Source of the DNA: Topomyia yanbarensis
Lineage: Eukaryota > Arthropoda > Insecta > Diptera > Culicidae
DNA length: 64,000 nucleotides
Direction: 5' to 3'
Assembly: GCF_030247195.1 (NCBI RefSeq)
Contig: NC_080672.1
Location: forward strand, 391,237,037 to 391,301,036
Of the stretch, positions 25,165 to 35,479 are shown one piece after another. Under the pieces are notes generated by a model. The model was not told the DNA's origin. It saw only the letters and a program-made list of their open reading frames with translations, and did not search any database. Every line of letters starts with the position of its first letter. Positions within the stretch are counted from its first letter, which is position 1. Made by a program: the position numbers and the translations under genes.

Positions 25165-26872
25165 TGTGCATTGGGACATGACCGGGAACACTAGTGATAT
25201 GGGGGACCTCACTATCTTCTACAGGGTCCGGCATTCGAGGTGTAACCAATTGAAAAGGTCATAAATTCGGTTTGAATTTTTTTTCTCTATTTCTTTAAAA
25301 ATTTAGAATATGTGAAAATAATCAAAAATTTAAAAAAAATACTTTTGCTCGATATGACATCCTTTTACCTTGACTATGGCCTTGAGGCGGTCAAAAAACG
25401 AATCGCAAGTTGCCCGAATGTGACGTGCCGGTATTATGGCCCACTCACGAAAAGACGAATGACCTTAAGGTTAAAACCTCTATAATCGAAATTAAAAAAA
25501 ATACTCGAAACTGTCATTTAACCAATTTATAGACAACTGAGGCCGGTGCGATAGTTCCGCGAACGGTCTGAAATTGGTTACACTTCGCGTGTAACCCTGT
25601 AGTATCTGAACCGTATTAAGTATCAGATTCATGGTTCGCACGATAATTCAAGAACATACGCGAATATGCGAATGATCACTCGGTTGTAAAATCGAATTCA
25701 TTTTCTCGAAGTTACATACACGTTAACACATTCGACATGCAAACGCTTTTCGCGATCAAACACGTTAACATACAAACGCCCGAGCCGTCCGCGACCACCC
25801 ACGAACAAGTAAACCAGCGACCTCGCAAACATGAAAAACCCTGGTGATTAAGCGAACGGTTTATCACTTCTAAAATTTAAACGCGGTATCAAGCGCGAAC
25901 CTACGGGCGCTCGTGTTCACGTGATCATGGATCGATCACGTCTGGAAGTCCCTACCCTGGACTGTAGCAGACTAGGTCCATGTCTTCAGTTGGACCCATA
26001 AAACGATGCTCATACCAACTTGACAACGTTCCGTGGCGACATGACCGGGAATCCTAGTGCTATGGGGGAATACACTGTCTTCTAACCTGAATCTTCTAAT
26101 CTTCTGAACCGCACACTGTGAAATAAATATCAGATTCACGGTACGCGTGATTATTCAATAATCATGAATAACCACACGGGTATAAGCTCGGATTCATACT
26201 CGCGAAGTTTGGCGCATGATAGCACACGCAACATACAAATGCCCACGCGATCGTACACGTTTGACATACGAACGCTCGAGCCTTCGCAATCATCTACGCA
26301 CACCTTTGTCCACGATCGTCCTATACCCGTTATCTCGTAAACACGGAAATACCCCGGTGATGAGTGAATGTTTTAGCACGTATATATTGACAAACGCAGA
26401 CGCAAGCGCGAACCTCTAAACGCCGGTGTGCGATCAATAATGAATCGGTCACGTCCAGAAATCCCTACCATCAGTCTTAGCAGGCTAGGTCCAAGCCTTC
26501 AGTTGGACCAATAAAAAACGACGGTCATATCCAGACTACATTCCAAAGCGACATGACCGGAAAACCTAGCGATATGGGGGAACTCACTCTTTTCTACTAT
26601 TTGAACCATGCACTGAAAATTAGGTATCAGCTTCGAGGTCCGCGCGATCATTCTAGAACATACGCGAATATACGAATGGCCACACGGTTTTAAAATTGAA
26701 TTCATACTCGCGCACGCTAGCACACGTGACATACAAATGCCCACGCAATAGATAACGTTAACATACAAACGCTCGAGCCCTTTCCGATAATACACGCGAT
26801 CGTGACGTTCCTACGCCCGCACATTTCTGACCCGTACACTCAGTATTACATTCAGATTTACGGTCCGCTGAG
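25165..26872 (+). repeat. Family X ~440-bp tandem array without end modules
   Basis: GACATGACCGG landmarks at 25,174, 26,038 and 26,550, with the usual GGACCAATAAAA, TACGCGAATAT and CTCGAGCC words between. The right part stops inside the right module (ACGGTCCGCTG, ~26,872) and no left module is present. One unit is interrupted by the 378-bp element at 25,222-25,599. Confidence 0.75.
25222..25599 (-). mobile_element. Internally deleted Tc1-like element retaining the transposase C-terminus, 378 bp
   Basis: Ends CAGGGTCCGGCATTCGAGGT and, inward from the right, CAGGGTTACACGCGAAGTGT, then GTAACCA on both; TA duplicated at 25,220-25,221 and 25,600-25,601. On the minus strand, about 25,455-25,345 encodes REWAIIPARHIRATCDSFFD followed by RLKAIVKVKGCHIE, which closely resembles the extreme C-terminus of Tc1/mariner transposases (REW..IP....R..CDSF..R..A...AKG.HIE). 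All catalytic residues are absent. Removing it restores a normal family X unit (CTTCTA joined to GTATCTGAACCG). Confidence 0.8.
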
Positions 26873-27480
26873 GGTAATATTATATAATTGTGCAAAAAGT
26901 ATCTGCTGGACAATTCTTTTGGAAGAAGTAAAATGACTTAGACATGTGCGCTTTTCTGCAAAATGTTTATTAAGGTTTCTATCTATTATATCAAATTTGT
27001 TAGGTGTACAAAATGCCGGCTCAAACAAAAGGTGTTTTGAAAACCGACCTCATCTGCGGACACGATACAGGTCACAATTTGTAGTCTACAGGCAGAAAAC
27101 CAAAACCGATCTTCGATTACATTCCAGAGGCCCCCAACCTAGTAAACATGAAAAAATTCTTTATAGAAACAAAATGGCGGCCACTTGGAAATCAAGTATC
27201 GTTTTTTCGCATGATTTTTCCACTTTAACCGGCTGTAAAAAATCGGTAATGATCATAATATTACGATTTTGTAGGTTACAGCGCGGGAGCATATTGTGTT
27301 CTTTTAGGCGGGTAAAACGCGAAGTTGATTGGTTGAATGGTTCAAAAAACGAGAATGCCTGCCGATTCTAAAAATCTTGTTTGGAGAAACGCTTGTCAAA
27401 GTTAGAAAGCAGTTTTTGGTGTATAATTTAAATTACTCGATCTATTTGTCTAAGAATAAGTGACTTTATAGGTTTCTAAG
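26873..27480. other. No gene supported
   Basis: An open frame of 141 codons on the plus strand (26,946-27,371) has no recognisable domain and low-quality composition; 'AAATGGCGGCCACTTGG' is typical of dispersed repeats. I treat the stretch as non-coding. Confidence 0.4.
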
Positions 27481-27507
27481 GCCACCAAACACGAATTTGA
27501 TACTCCG

Positions 27508-27582
27508 TTGCGTTTCGGCTTCGCCTCATCAGAAACCGACACTATCTTATTGTCGGAATAGATTAGCGCCGGCTTGACGCAA
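27508..27582 (-). ncRNA. Hammerhead self-cleaving ribozyme, stem III open (type III topology)
   Basis: Read on the minus strand from 27,582 downward. Stem III strand TTGCG (27,582-27,578), then UC with predicted cleavage between 27,576 and 27,575. Stem I strand AAGCCGGCGCTA (27,575-27,564), loop, stem I return TAGTGTCGGTTT (27,544-27,533): 12 consecutive pairs including three G-U. Core CTGATGA (27,532-27,526), stem II GGC-GAA-GCC (27,525-27,517), core GAAA (27,516-27,513), stem III return CGCAA (27,512-27,508) pairing fully with TTGCG. Every invariant core position of the hammerhead consensus is present. Inside stem I a further TATT/AATA pairing closes a CCGAC loop. Activity is inferred from structure only. 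Confidence 0.85.
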
Positions 27583-27624
27583 ATCCCTTAAAACTAAAAC
27601 ACACTTTGTGTTTCAATCGAACGA
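27547..27624. repeat. 78-bp exact direct repeat, left copy
   Basis: TTATTGTCGGAATAG... through ...CAATCGAACGA is identical to 29,072-29,149 (a C precedes both). The left copy is joined to a trimmed left end of the element at 27,625-29,071; the right copy follows its intact right end. It includes the ribozyme's substrate strand but not its catalytic core. Confidence 0.95.
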
Positions 27625-29071
27625 TTGATCATAAACCACGTAGACTGAAATTTGAGAATTTTTAACCCCTCTCCCCCCTAGTAGACCTTAGTAGACTTTT
27701 ACCAACCCCCCTCTCCCCGCCAAAAGTCTACGTAGACTTTTAATTTTTTTTTATTCGCAGGAAATGTGAATTTAGCAAGAAGCACATTATAATGTTCAAT
27801 TAAAAATAAGCGTTCAGATTTATTTCAAGCTTTTTAAATATTAAAGAAAGATTTTTCACATTGGTTTTTTGTCTATGATTGATCAAATCAATTAATACCG
27901 ATTCAAGGTGCTTTCCAATGTTTGTGTAGCGGAATACTTCTTTTCAAGGTTAGTCACTCAAATATATGTAAAAAGATACATTGCTATAACTAGCTTAAAT
28001 TTTGACCGAAGTGCGACCTACACCAACAATGCAGAATTGCTAAAAACTTGAGTCTTCCTGGTACATTCAAAATTGTTAAATTATAAGAAACAATTACAAA
28101 TTAATACTGTCGATGTGTACTATCATCTAGACTAAAATAATAAACCAAACATGCACACAAATTTCACTTTTCGTGAACAAATTTCAATATTTCTAAGATA
28201 ATAAGATAATCTAAATTGCCTTATTTGATTAAGGGAACGAAGCTATTTAAATCTTCCCAAAAATATTTATATTTCTTATGTAATTAATAGCCGTATCACC
28301 TTAGAGTATTATCGCAAAGTATCAAAGTTTAACTCCGAATATTTTCGAAGATAAATATAGTAGAGCCGGTTTGCACGGAGTTGCATAGGGTCAAGACGTA
28401 AAATTTAACGGGTGTTTAAAGATTTTGGAATCAGTGTAAATGATTGCAAGAGAAACTGATTAACTCGAGTAAACACTTTGTTGTAGAAGTTTAACTACAC
28501 TACTGCTTTAACCACCGAAATTATTAAATAAAAAAAATAATCTACTTATTGTTAAAAATCGGGTGTTTTGTTGTTACAATGCTTAACTTTGAACATTTTT
28601 TTACTTTTTATGGTTCATGCATTTAATAGTCCATGCATGTCTGCTAGCTAGTGGTGCTTCAGATGATTTCACAGTCAAAATCTTCCGACGAGAGGAATTT
28701 TTGACGATCGTCTTTGGAACTGTCATTTTGTATTATTCCCAGATCAAAACTATATCAAAATATACGCAAGAAACAAAAACGTGTGAGGTTGTCCAAAAAA
28801 AATCGTGGGTTCTGGGTTGAGTGGTCGCTTAACGAGTAGTTACCTCAACAGTGTACTAGCTCTGAAGTTTCTGCATAAATACTGAACAGACCGATATTTT
28901 GAATACAACTCTCTTTAAATCCCATTCATAATTAGTAATACGAGAATAACAAAAAATAAAAGTCTACGTAGACTTTTTCAAAGACCCCCCCTTCCCCCTC
29001 GTAGACAAACGTAGACTTTTGCCAGACCTCCCCATCCCCCCTATGAGTCTACGTGGTTTATGAACGGCCCC
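27625..29071. mobile_element. Long-terminal-repeat miniature element (GTCTACGTAGAC type), 1,447 bp, left end trimmed
   Basis: The right end read inward is GGGGCCGTTCATAAACCACG, TAGACT, then G-rich sequence. The left end matches from ATAAACCACGTAGACT onward but lacks the first ~8 bases. Both terminal repeats run for ~115 bp and contain palindromic GTCTACGTAGAC copies (left ~27,727, right ~28,962). The centre (27,750-28,950) is AT-rich with no transposase frame. TTA follows the right end, fitting a TWA-type 3-bp target. Terminal words resemble the elements at 12,623 and 29,593, so it is likely the same superfamily. Confidence 0.75.
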
Positions 29072-29254
29072 TTATTGTCGGAATAGATTAGCGCCGGCTT
29101 GACGCAAATCCCTTAAAACTAAAACACACTTTGTGTTTCAATCGAACGACTCATCAAACGTGATGTCCCGTTCGAGCAGAAGTTCTGTTTATGCCGATGA
29201 TACACAGTGAAGCCGAAACTTGTCTTGGCTTAGCAGGCCTATGCGAAAGCACTA

Positions 29255-29375
29255 TGCTATATTTCACCCTAAGGAGGAAAATTTGGTTAAAACCAAAATT
29301 TCTCACTAGGGTAAACATTTGTTGGTAAAACCAGCGGTTTTTACAAAATTTTCCTCCTTAGGGTGAAATATAGCA
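29255..29375. mobile_element. 121-bp foldback miniature element
   Basis: Arms 29,253-29,284 and 29,346-29,377 are perfect 32-bp reverse complements (TATGCTATATTTCACCCTAA...). TA at 29,253-29,254 and 29,376-29,377 may be the target duplication. The interior contains small palindromes such as TGGTTAAAACCA. Too small to encode anything. Confidence 0.85.
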
Positions 29376-29592
29376 TAACGAATTTGATGTTGGATTTGTA
29401 AAATTAAAAATGGCCGATCCAATATGGCGAACTAAAAAAGTAAAATATCAATTTGAATGAAACTTGCTATGTAAGGGGTTTTGGGGTCGCTGAACACGAA
29501 TTTGAGGTCAAATTTGATAATTTTAAAATGGCGTATCCAATATAGTGGACTAAAAAGTGAAATATTTATTAATATCAATGAAACTTTGAATA

Positions 29593-29754
29593 GGGACCAT
29601 CCATAAATGACGTAGCATTATATGGGGGAGGGTAGAGTTAACGTCAAGCTACGTAATTACCAGGGTTTTTTTAGAAGTTTGTGGCGAAATGCTACGATGG
29701 GGGAGGGGTGTTAAAAATCACTCAAAAAATGCTACGTCGTTTATGGATGGTCCC
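29593..29754. mobile_element. 162-bp miniature element, 3-bp duplication
   Basis: Ends GGGACCATCCATAAATGACG and, inward from the right, GGGACCATCCATAAACGACG, then TAGCA on both. ATA precedes and follows it. Removing it with one ATA restores GAAACTTTGAATATAAGG, which aligns with GAAACTTGCTATGTAAGG of the neighbouring tandem unit. Related in its ends to 12,623-13,379. Confidence 0.85.
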
Positions 29755-30105
29755 ATATAAGGATATTTGGGGTCGCGACACGAATTTCAGGTGAAGTTTG
29801 AAAAATTTTAAATGTCGGATCCAATATGGCGACCATACCAACATCTTGTAAACACGCCAATAAACACTTCTGCCATCTAGAGAATTAATGTGTACTACCA
29901 GAGTTACCATCGGTCGGTATAGTAGCGAGCGGCGAACTTGTTTCTGAGCGTCTGTCAACGGTCAGGACATAGATTCGTTCAAGGTCGTGTAGCGACGGAA
30001 CTATTACACAGATAAAGCAAAACGTGTTACCAACATGCTCTAGATACTTTCAGCCTTCGATTTATAAAATTAAAAAATCGCTTTTTTTGAAAAATAGGAC
30101 CCCCT

Positions 30106-30227
30106 TAAGCAGTGTTTTAGCCGTCTCGTTTGCAATTGGAGTGAGTAATTCTGACAGGGAGAATCCCCTCCTCCCCACCCCACCAAGAACCCAGCTCTAT
30201 AGCGCCAATGGGATAACTCTAAAAAGA
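30106..30227 (+). mobile_element. 5'-truncated family X right module
   Basis: CAGTGTTTTAGCCGTCTCG, GAGTGAGTAATTCTGAC and AACCCAGCTCTATAGC match the right module at 14,780-14,885 and 16,960-17,080 and end in CTCTAAAAA. Only the last ~120 bp of family X are present, as expected of a 5'-truncated LINE-type insertion. Confidence 0.7.
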
Positions 30228-33200
30228 TGAGTATTCATTCTTGTATTTACAACATATATTGTTATTAGTTATGTGGAATTAAGATTAAGATCTGATTTCA
30301 GTTTAGAGGAATATTGATAGAAAAGTAGATTTCGGGTTTACAAGCATAATGATTTAATGGATTTAATTTTTTTCTCGACTCGAAAGACAAACCCACAAAC
30401 TTCTAATGGAGTTTAAGCAAGCTGAACTATTCTTTACTTTGTTTTGTAAAAAGTTTAAAGAATACAACAAATTTTTATTTTTTTTATGTAAGTCTCAGCC
30501 CTTTGATAAAAAAATGGTACTGTCCAACGAAAAGAATTCATTCATGCCAATAATTTTTATGTAGGTCTGATTGCGCCTAAAATGAGCAGCGAGCTCAGAT
30601 GAATCGACCTCAACGAAACATACGCGAAAAGTGGGGAAAGATTTGAGCAAGATGCGGACTTTCGCACAATTTTTTTCTACATATTGTAATCAAAACATTC
30701 TAAGTTTGTGAAACCCTGTACCTTGTACCTTGAAATACAGCTACAGTATTGTTTTCTTCTCAACCCATTGAATGGAGGTCATAAAATGATCTTTGACTGT
30801 TCGATCTGATAGTAATCTGATCATATCGCATTTTTAAAAAAGAATTTATACACTATGCACTAGCTATTCATTATAGTACGTTGAAGCATATTTAAAAAGC
30901 ATCAGTAGAGTTAATGCACTAGCCTCAAAGTTCTCATATTCTGAAAATTGATTGCGAAGCCTGAAGTCGAAAACCAAAATATATTCCAAAAAAATATTAA
31001 TACTCTTTAGGAAAACACTTACCGCATACACAAATGATTACGGGATATATTCATTATATTATATATCCGTTTGATTGAGTACATCTAGTATTTTGTTTCC
31101 AATTATATCTTTCCTTCTTTGCAACATGAACTGTTCATATGCCATAGAACTGCATATTAAATAGCTGTTGCTAGGAAGATCTGTTGTACAATATTTCTTG
31201 CATTCAATGTAAGTAGGCTTCTTACATTGCATGCAATGAGGTTTCTTGCATTTTTTTAGTTTTGGGTATAGCATTGTAGTTTTTATTCTATTCCATTCGT
31301 AATAATTGATTTTTAATTTGCTTTTTTTCTATTCCAGGTATGCACAGCACCCCTAAACGATATTCCCTACAAAAGTTGTAAGTTGAATTTTGATTGACTA
31401 TTTTCCTACCTGTTCTATGCTAAAGAGCGCACGGTATGATTCACCGCCAATGAGAAGCCACCAGCCAGCAATTTTCTGACTATTATTCTACCTCTCGCAA
31501 TTATCCCATCCACACTCCGTATAGAGTCACTCTGAAACTTGTTCCGAACTTCACCGACAACCGATAAGCGTAAATTGACGGTTGTTAACAAGCGGAAATG
31601 GCGATAGTCTCCGAATTGTATCAGTCGGTCAATTCAGCGAAGGAGGAGCAACCAACAAATTTGTTCCGTTTTGATTGCAAATTTCCCGATCACATACCTG
31701 GCGAGACGTACCGACTGCCGCTGCCGCCGCGAGCTATAATAATAATCGATTCCCAAACTGGCAACCGAATTCTGTTCCTTCGAAAATGTGAAATAAGCTA
31801 CCGATTGGTAACGATTAAGATAATTGCGCTAAATGCCAGAGTTTATAATCATGGAGCAATGTGGCGAAATGTGGGAAAATTTTGGGTTTTGTTTTGTTTG
31901 GTTGCATTCTTGACGAATGAAGGCCATGGGGAAATATTTACAATTGAAACGGGAATGAAGAACGGTTAGCTTTAATATTTCAATGACGCTGTATCTATTT
32001 GGTGATTGCCGGTCAAATTTGTCGTTTCACGGCAAACGAAGGTCAAACGAACTCAAATACCGGAATTAATAGGGCGGAGCATTTCCAATAACTATAAAAT
32101 CTTCAATTTCCAGAAAGCTTCTGAAAGGTGCTCCTCATATTTTTATAGGAAAGGTCGTTTAGAAATTCACAAACCGAACAATCCCCCTCCCTCTCGCAAT
32201 TTACAACCATTGAAATATACAAGAACTCCCAAAGCCACCCATAGCAATTCGTTTGGAAAGCACTTTCCCAATTCTACCCACTGTGTAACCCCGGCCTCGC
32301 TGACTAATCGCTTGGAAGTTTTGGAATTTTAGGCTCGTTTCGGAATGCAACCGCAAACAGTCAACAACAATGGAGCCGGTGATTTTCCCACCCTAAGAAA
32401 ACAACGTCAATCAACTCGTATATAGCCGTGTGATTTCGCCGGGAATTGGTGCAATTATTTTGCTCCGTTGATAGTGAATTTCTACATTCTCTCCCTTTAT
32501 CAGGTAACCCGAACAAATCTCGCAAGCCTATATTAATACGACACGCGGGGCTTTTGGTTAGCGAACGGGGTGGGTGGTGAAATCATTACTAGAATACAAT
32601 CGTGGGAGGCAGCGAAGTTATATCTATAACGTTTGTTTTATTTTTGCTTGTCGGTATCTAGGGTAAAGCGCTCTTTTATGGTAGCGCCACGCTATTTCAT
32701 AAATCACTTGGACTACCTTAACATCAATATGTTTGCATCGTTCCTAAGAACAAATATTATAACAAAATTTACTGGAAAATGATGAAATTATCAACAAAAG
32801 CTTGAATCGAGTGCTTAAATTATCGCCCTTCAATTTGAGTCAATGTGTTGAATAAAGATGGCATACGCTGCTCTAACCAGGGCGAAAATAGGCTCATGGC
32901 CTTATTTGGTTTAACGTAGCTTTGGAATGTGGGTTTTGTCGGTGATTTGAGTCGTGATTGGAGCGATAGTACGGAGCGTTAAAGCAACACCGATAGCGCA
33001 GCAAAGCTTTGTTTCTACGTTTTCGTCGTGGAACTAGCATTTATGTTTATTCCACATTTTGTCAAATTTCGGTCAACCTATCTCTAATATATACATCTAG
33101 AAGAACACGAATGATAAATTTGAGTCTGTGTAAAACAATGTTATATTTTCATGACCACAATTTTTTCAAGTTGCACGCACGTTTTTGTGCGTGACTTCGT

Positions 33201-33639
33201 TTTCAAAAAAAATTACAGCAACATTTAAATTGAAGTTCTGAAAGATCATTTCGTGTTTTTGCGTCATTTGTAAAGTCTTCACCGGCTGATTTTTGAGGTT
33301 TCTTAATCTAAATCGCTTATGTGAGCGAATATAATGAATCTTTTTCTAGTTATACCGATTACCAAGAGGGCATTGTAAGGTTTTGATTTTTGAATATACG
33401 AATTTGTCATCATTTACGGAATTTAGACAAGCAGGAATTTGTTTCTATTTTGTTCCGTATTTATTAGAGTGGCAATATTGTTTGCTGTGTGGGAATTTTT
33501 CCCATCCATGATAAAATCAGTCCAGGTATAAACAAGTTGGTGCAAATTTTAGGTGAAATCGGATCACACTAACACATTCACTAAAGTGGTTGAAGTACGG
33601 TAGGGAATCAAAAAGGTCCAACATTAGTAATAAACTCAC
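30228..33639. other. Largely unique sequence; one weak exon candidate
   Basis: No repeat family stands out. 31,440-32,340 is more GC-rich and holds the signal-peptide-like frame at 31,859-31,969 and a 108-codon frame at 32,006-32,332 without a recognisable domain. The remainder shows nothing I can support. Confidence 0.4.
31859..31969 (+). CDS. Hypothetical signal-peptide exon
   Basis: From ATG 31,859 the frame reads MWRNVGKFWVLFCLVAFLTN and continues EGHGEIFTIETGMKNG before TAG. The hydrophobic stretch FWVLFCLVAFL followed by small or polar residues has the form of a secretory signal, and AACG/GTTAGC just before the stop could be a splice donor (GT at ~31,963). The EIFT...M order after the signal recalls the N-terminus of secreted prolyl 4-hydroxylase alpha subunits, but that is only an impression from a dozen residues. 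The frame is also open upstream to 31,598. It may be a first coding exon or chance. Confidence 0.25.
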   Translation: MWRNVGKFWVLFCLVAFLTNEGHGEIFTIETGMKNG

Positions 33640-34090
33640 AGAAAGACATTGGGAACCTGTGAGCACTTTATTATTTCACCGTTTGACGAACATCTTGGCT
33701 TCCGTACGCCATTTGAAAACAAAACATTGAACTGCAAATTCTGCTCAATGGTATTACATTTTTTATTATGAACTGGAAAAATCCATTTGAAGAGCACTTT
33801 ATGGACCCTTGTTTTCAATTTTATGCAGTCTACAACGAACATCTCGAATTAGGTTTTGTCCAAAAAATTTCGATTTGATGTGCATGTGTGTCATCTTTGG
33901 AAGAATGTCGGTCAAAGCGTAATTTCTTCACTAGCATGATATTTTTCGATGCATTGCTTCGTCAAGCATTTATTGATATAAACATCTGCATTGACTGCCT
34001 TAGCTTTGTTTAAATAGATCAGAGGGGCTGAAACAAGTCCTTCTCAGAAATGGCTGCTTACATAAACACCTTTGGCTCGAATTTTGATTT
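33640..34090 (-). pseudogene. Possible mariner/ITm-like transposase remnant
   Basis: On the minus strand from ~34,090 the codons give LNKAKAVNADVYINKCLTKQ, then a W-P-T-F-F segment with stops, and an open frame (33,842-33,636) with KVLFKWIFPVHNK. The order 'V..DVYI..CL' then 'WP' then '.VL......FVP' resembles the part of mosquito mariner-superfamily transposases that spans the second catalytic aspartate. Several stops and at least one frame change are needed. No terminal repeats were found, so this is tentative. Confidence 0.35.
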
Positions 34091-34195
34091 GCATATTCAA
34101 CATCGTCTGGTGTTGCTTTAATATTTCCATTTTCACTTAATTTATGGTTTTGAGTTTAAAATTGAAACTAGTTTAAAATTTCTTAACAAGTTGAA

Positions 34196-34425
34196 AGTTT
34201 TCGGAGGGGTCCAGACCCCGCGTATCCTCCCCTGATTTCAAGTGTTTCAGCGTCGACACATAGCATCGCAAGTTCGTGGCTGTCGTGTGTATGTGCAAAT
34301 CGTATTGAATATAGAATATACATTTCCACCATTATATTGAACATAACCATCCATGGAATTATAGTTTGGGCAAATGAGACAGGCAGAATTGCTCCACTAA
34401 GTGGATTGAAACATGTTTTTGGTGA
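34196..34425 (+). repeat. Dispersed repeat, copy 1 (copy 2 at 39,540-39,870)
   Basis: GGGTCCAGACCCC, AGTGTTTCAGCGTCGACA, TTTCCACCATTATATTGAAC and a tail GCTCCACTAAGTGGATT also occur in order at 39,540-39,870. Family unknown; the tail resembles 3' ends of mosquito retroelements. Confidence 0.6.
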
Positions 34426-34564
34426 ATAAATGTTATGGTGTTGTGATGTTTTTCAAATAATGCAAACACCGTCAATAGCGCAAAACAAATTTCTTGGGTT
34501 GATGATCAATTTGTTTTGTCAATAGGAAAAATTTTAGGAAAAATACATGAAAATGATCGTAATA

Positions 34565-34967
34565 CAGTGAAGACCCGTTTTTATCAGCCCCTTGGAAAAA
34601 TTTAGGCCGGGACATTAATAAAACGCGACATATATTTTTTTCTTTTTAAGAAACCGAAGCTCTTCAAATATTCTTCTTTAGTCCCTAGATATAGCCTCAT
34701 AACCTTTCCTGATTATTTAGCTTAAACTTCTCTTAAGGGGGTCTGACAGCGCAAAATCAAAAAAAAAATTTTGTTGCGTATTTTGGATCTCTAAGATAAG
34801 AAAAATATGTCCAAGAAAAGATTTACTCGACTTCAATTTGGTTCCTCTGCTAGAGCCAATCAAACTACCATCTATCAATTTTCATATGAAGCTGATAAAA
34901 TCGGGTCAAAAAGCTGTTAATTCGGGGGCTGATAAAATCGAGTGCTGATAAAATCGGGTCTTCACTG
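34565..34967. mobile_element. TA-flanked miniature element, CAGTGAAGACCC family, 403 bp
   Basis: Ends CAGTGAAGACCCGTTTTTAT and, inward from the right, CAGTGAAGACCCGATTTTAT, then CAGC on both; TA at 34,563-34,564 and 34,968-34,969. The right end carries a second subterminal copy (CTCGATTTTATCAGCCCCC). CAGTG termini and TA targets suit pogo/Tigger-type transposases. A fragment of the same family, inverted, lies at 52,805-52,989. Confidence 0.85.
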
Positions 34968-35479
34968 TATTTACGATATCTTTCACAGTTATGGACATTA
35001 GAGAAATGAAATCAATTTTAGTGTAACAATATTTTAATCTGATGGTGAAAAATATCGAATTTTCGAGGTAAAGAGATCGTCACAGAAAATTAATTATGTG
35101 AGCTGACTACTTCTTTCAAGCATCGGAAACCGAGCTGAATGGAGCAGCCGTGAATACTGATGCGGGTTGTAGTATCTGTATGGATGGAGAGTGTCAGCAT
35201 ATGAACGTAATTTTGTTCTGTGACATGTGTAATAATTAAGCGTGTGTAATTAAGCTTGGCAGTACATTTTTCTTTGTTCTGGCACTTAATTTTGGTGAAT
35301 AAGCGCATTTCTGTTTGTTATTTCCAGCTTTTTGCCATCACGACAACCCTTTAATACATTAAAAATAGTTGCATGCAAAATTGACGTGTCTTTGAACACT
35401 TGAAGTATTTCTTCTTACGGAGTCTTATCCAAATAGGTTAGCGATGATTAACGTAAACCCTGCTTGTAAACAAGGAAAT

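Larger units (their letters stand above)
27502..29377 (-). mobile_element. Small repeat element carrying a hammerhead ribozyme, interrupted by two miniature elements
   Basis: ACGAATTTGAT at 27,491-27,501 and again at 29,378-29,388 brackets this block as an 11-bp target duplication. Excluding the inserted elements (27,625-29,071 and 29,255-29,375), the carrier is only about 230 bp: 27,502-27,624 plus 29,150-29,252. Its two ends are partly inverted: GTTTCGGCTTC near the left and GAAGCCGAAAC near the right. The left end, read on the minus strand, forms the ribozyme at 27,508-27,582. No coding frame. Mode of mobility unknown. Confidence 0.55.
27484..29860 (+). repeat. Tandem repeat (~115 bp unit) broken by nested insertions
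   Basis: Units with 'ACACGAATTTGA', 'ATCCAATATGGCG' and 'TTTGGGGTCGC' start at about 29,378, 29,497 and 29,775; the flank at 27,484-27,501 looks like a further, older unit. The elements at 27,502-29,377 and 29,593-29,754 are inserted into units of this array. Confidence 0.65.

Noticed and set aside
26946..27371. 141-codon plus-strand frame
   Set aside because: No domain, composition typical of dispersed repeat sequence, and no start context or splice pattern.
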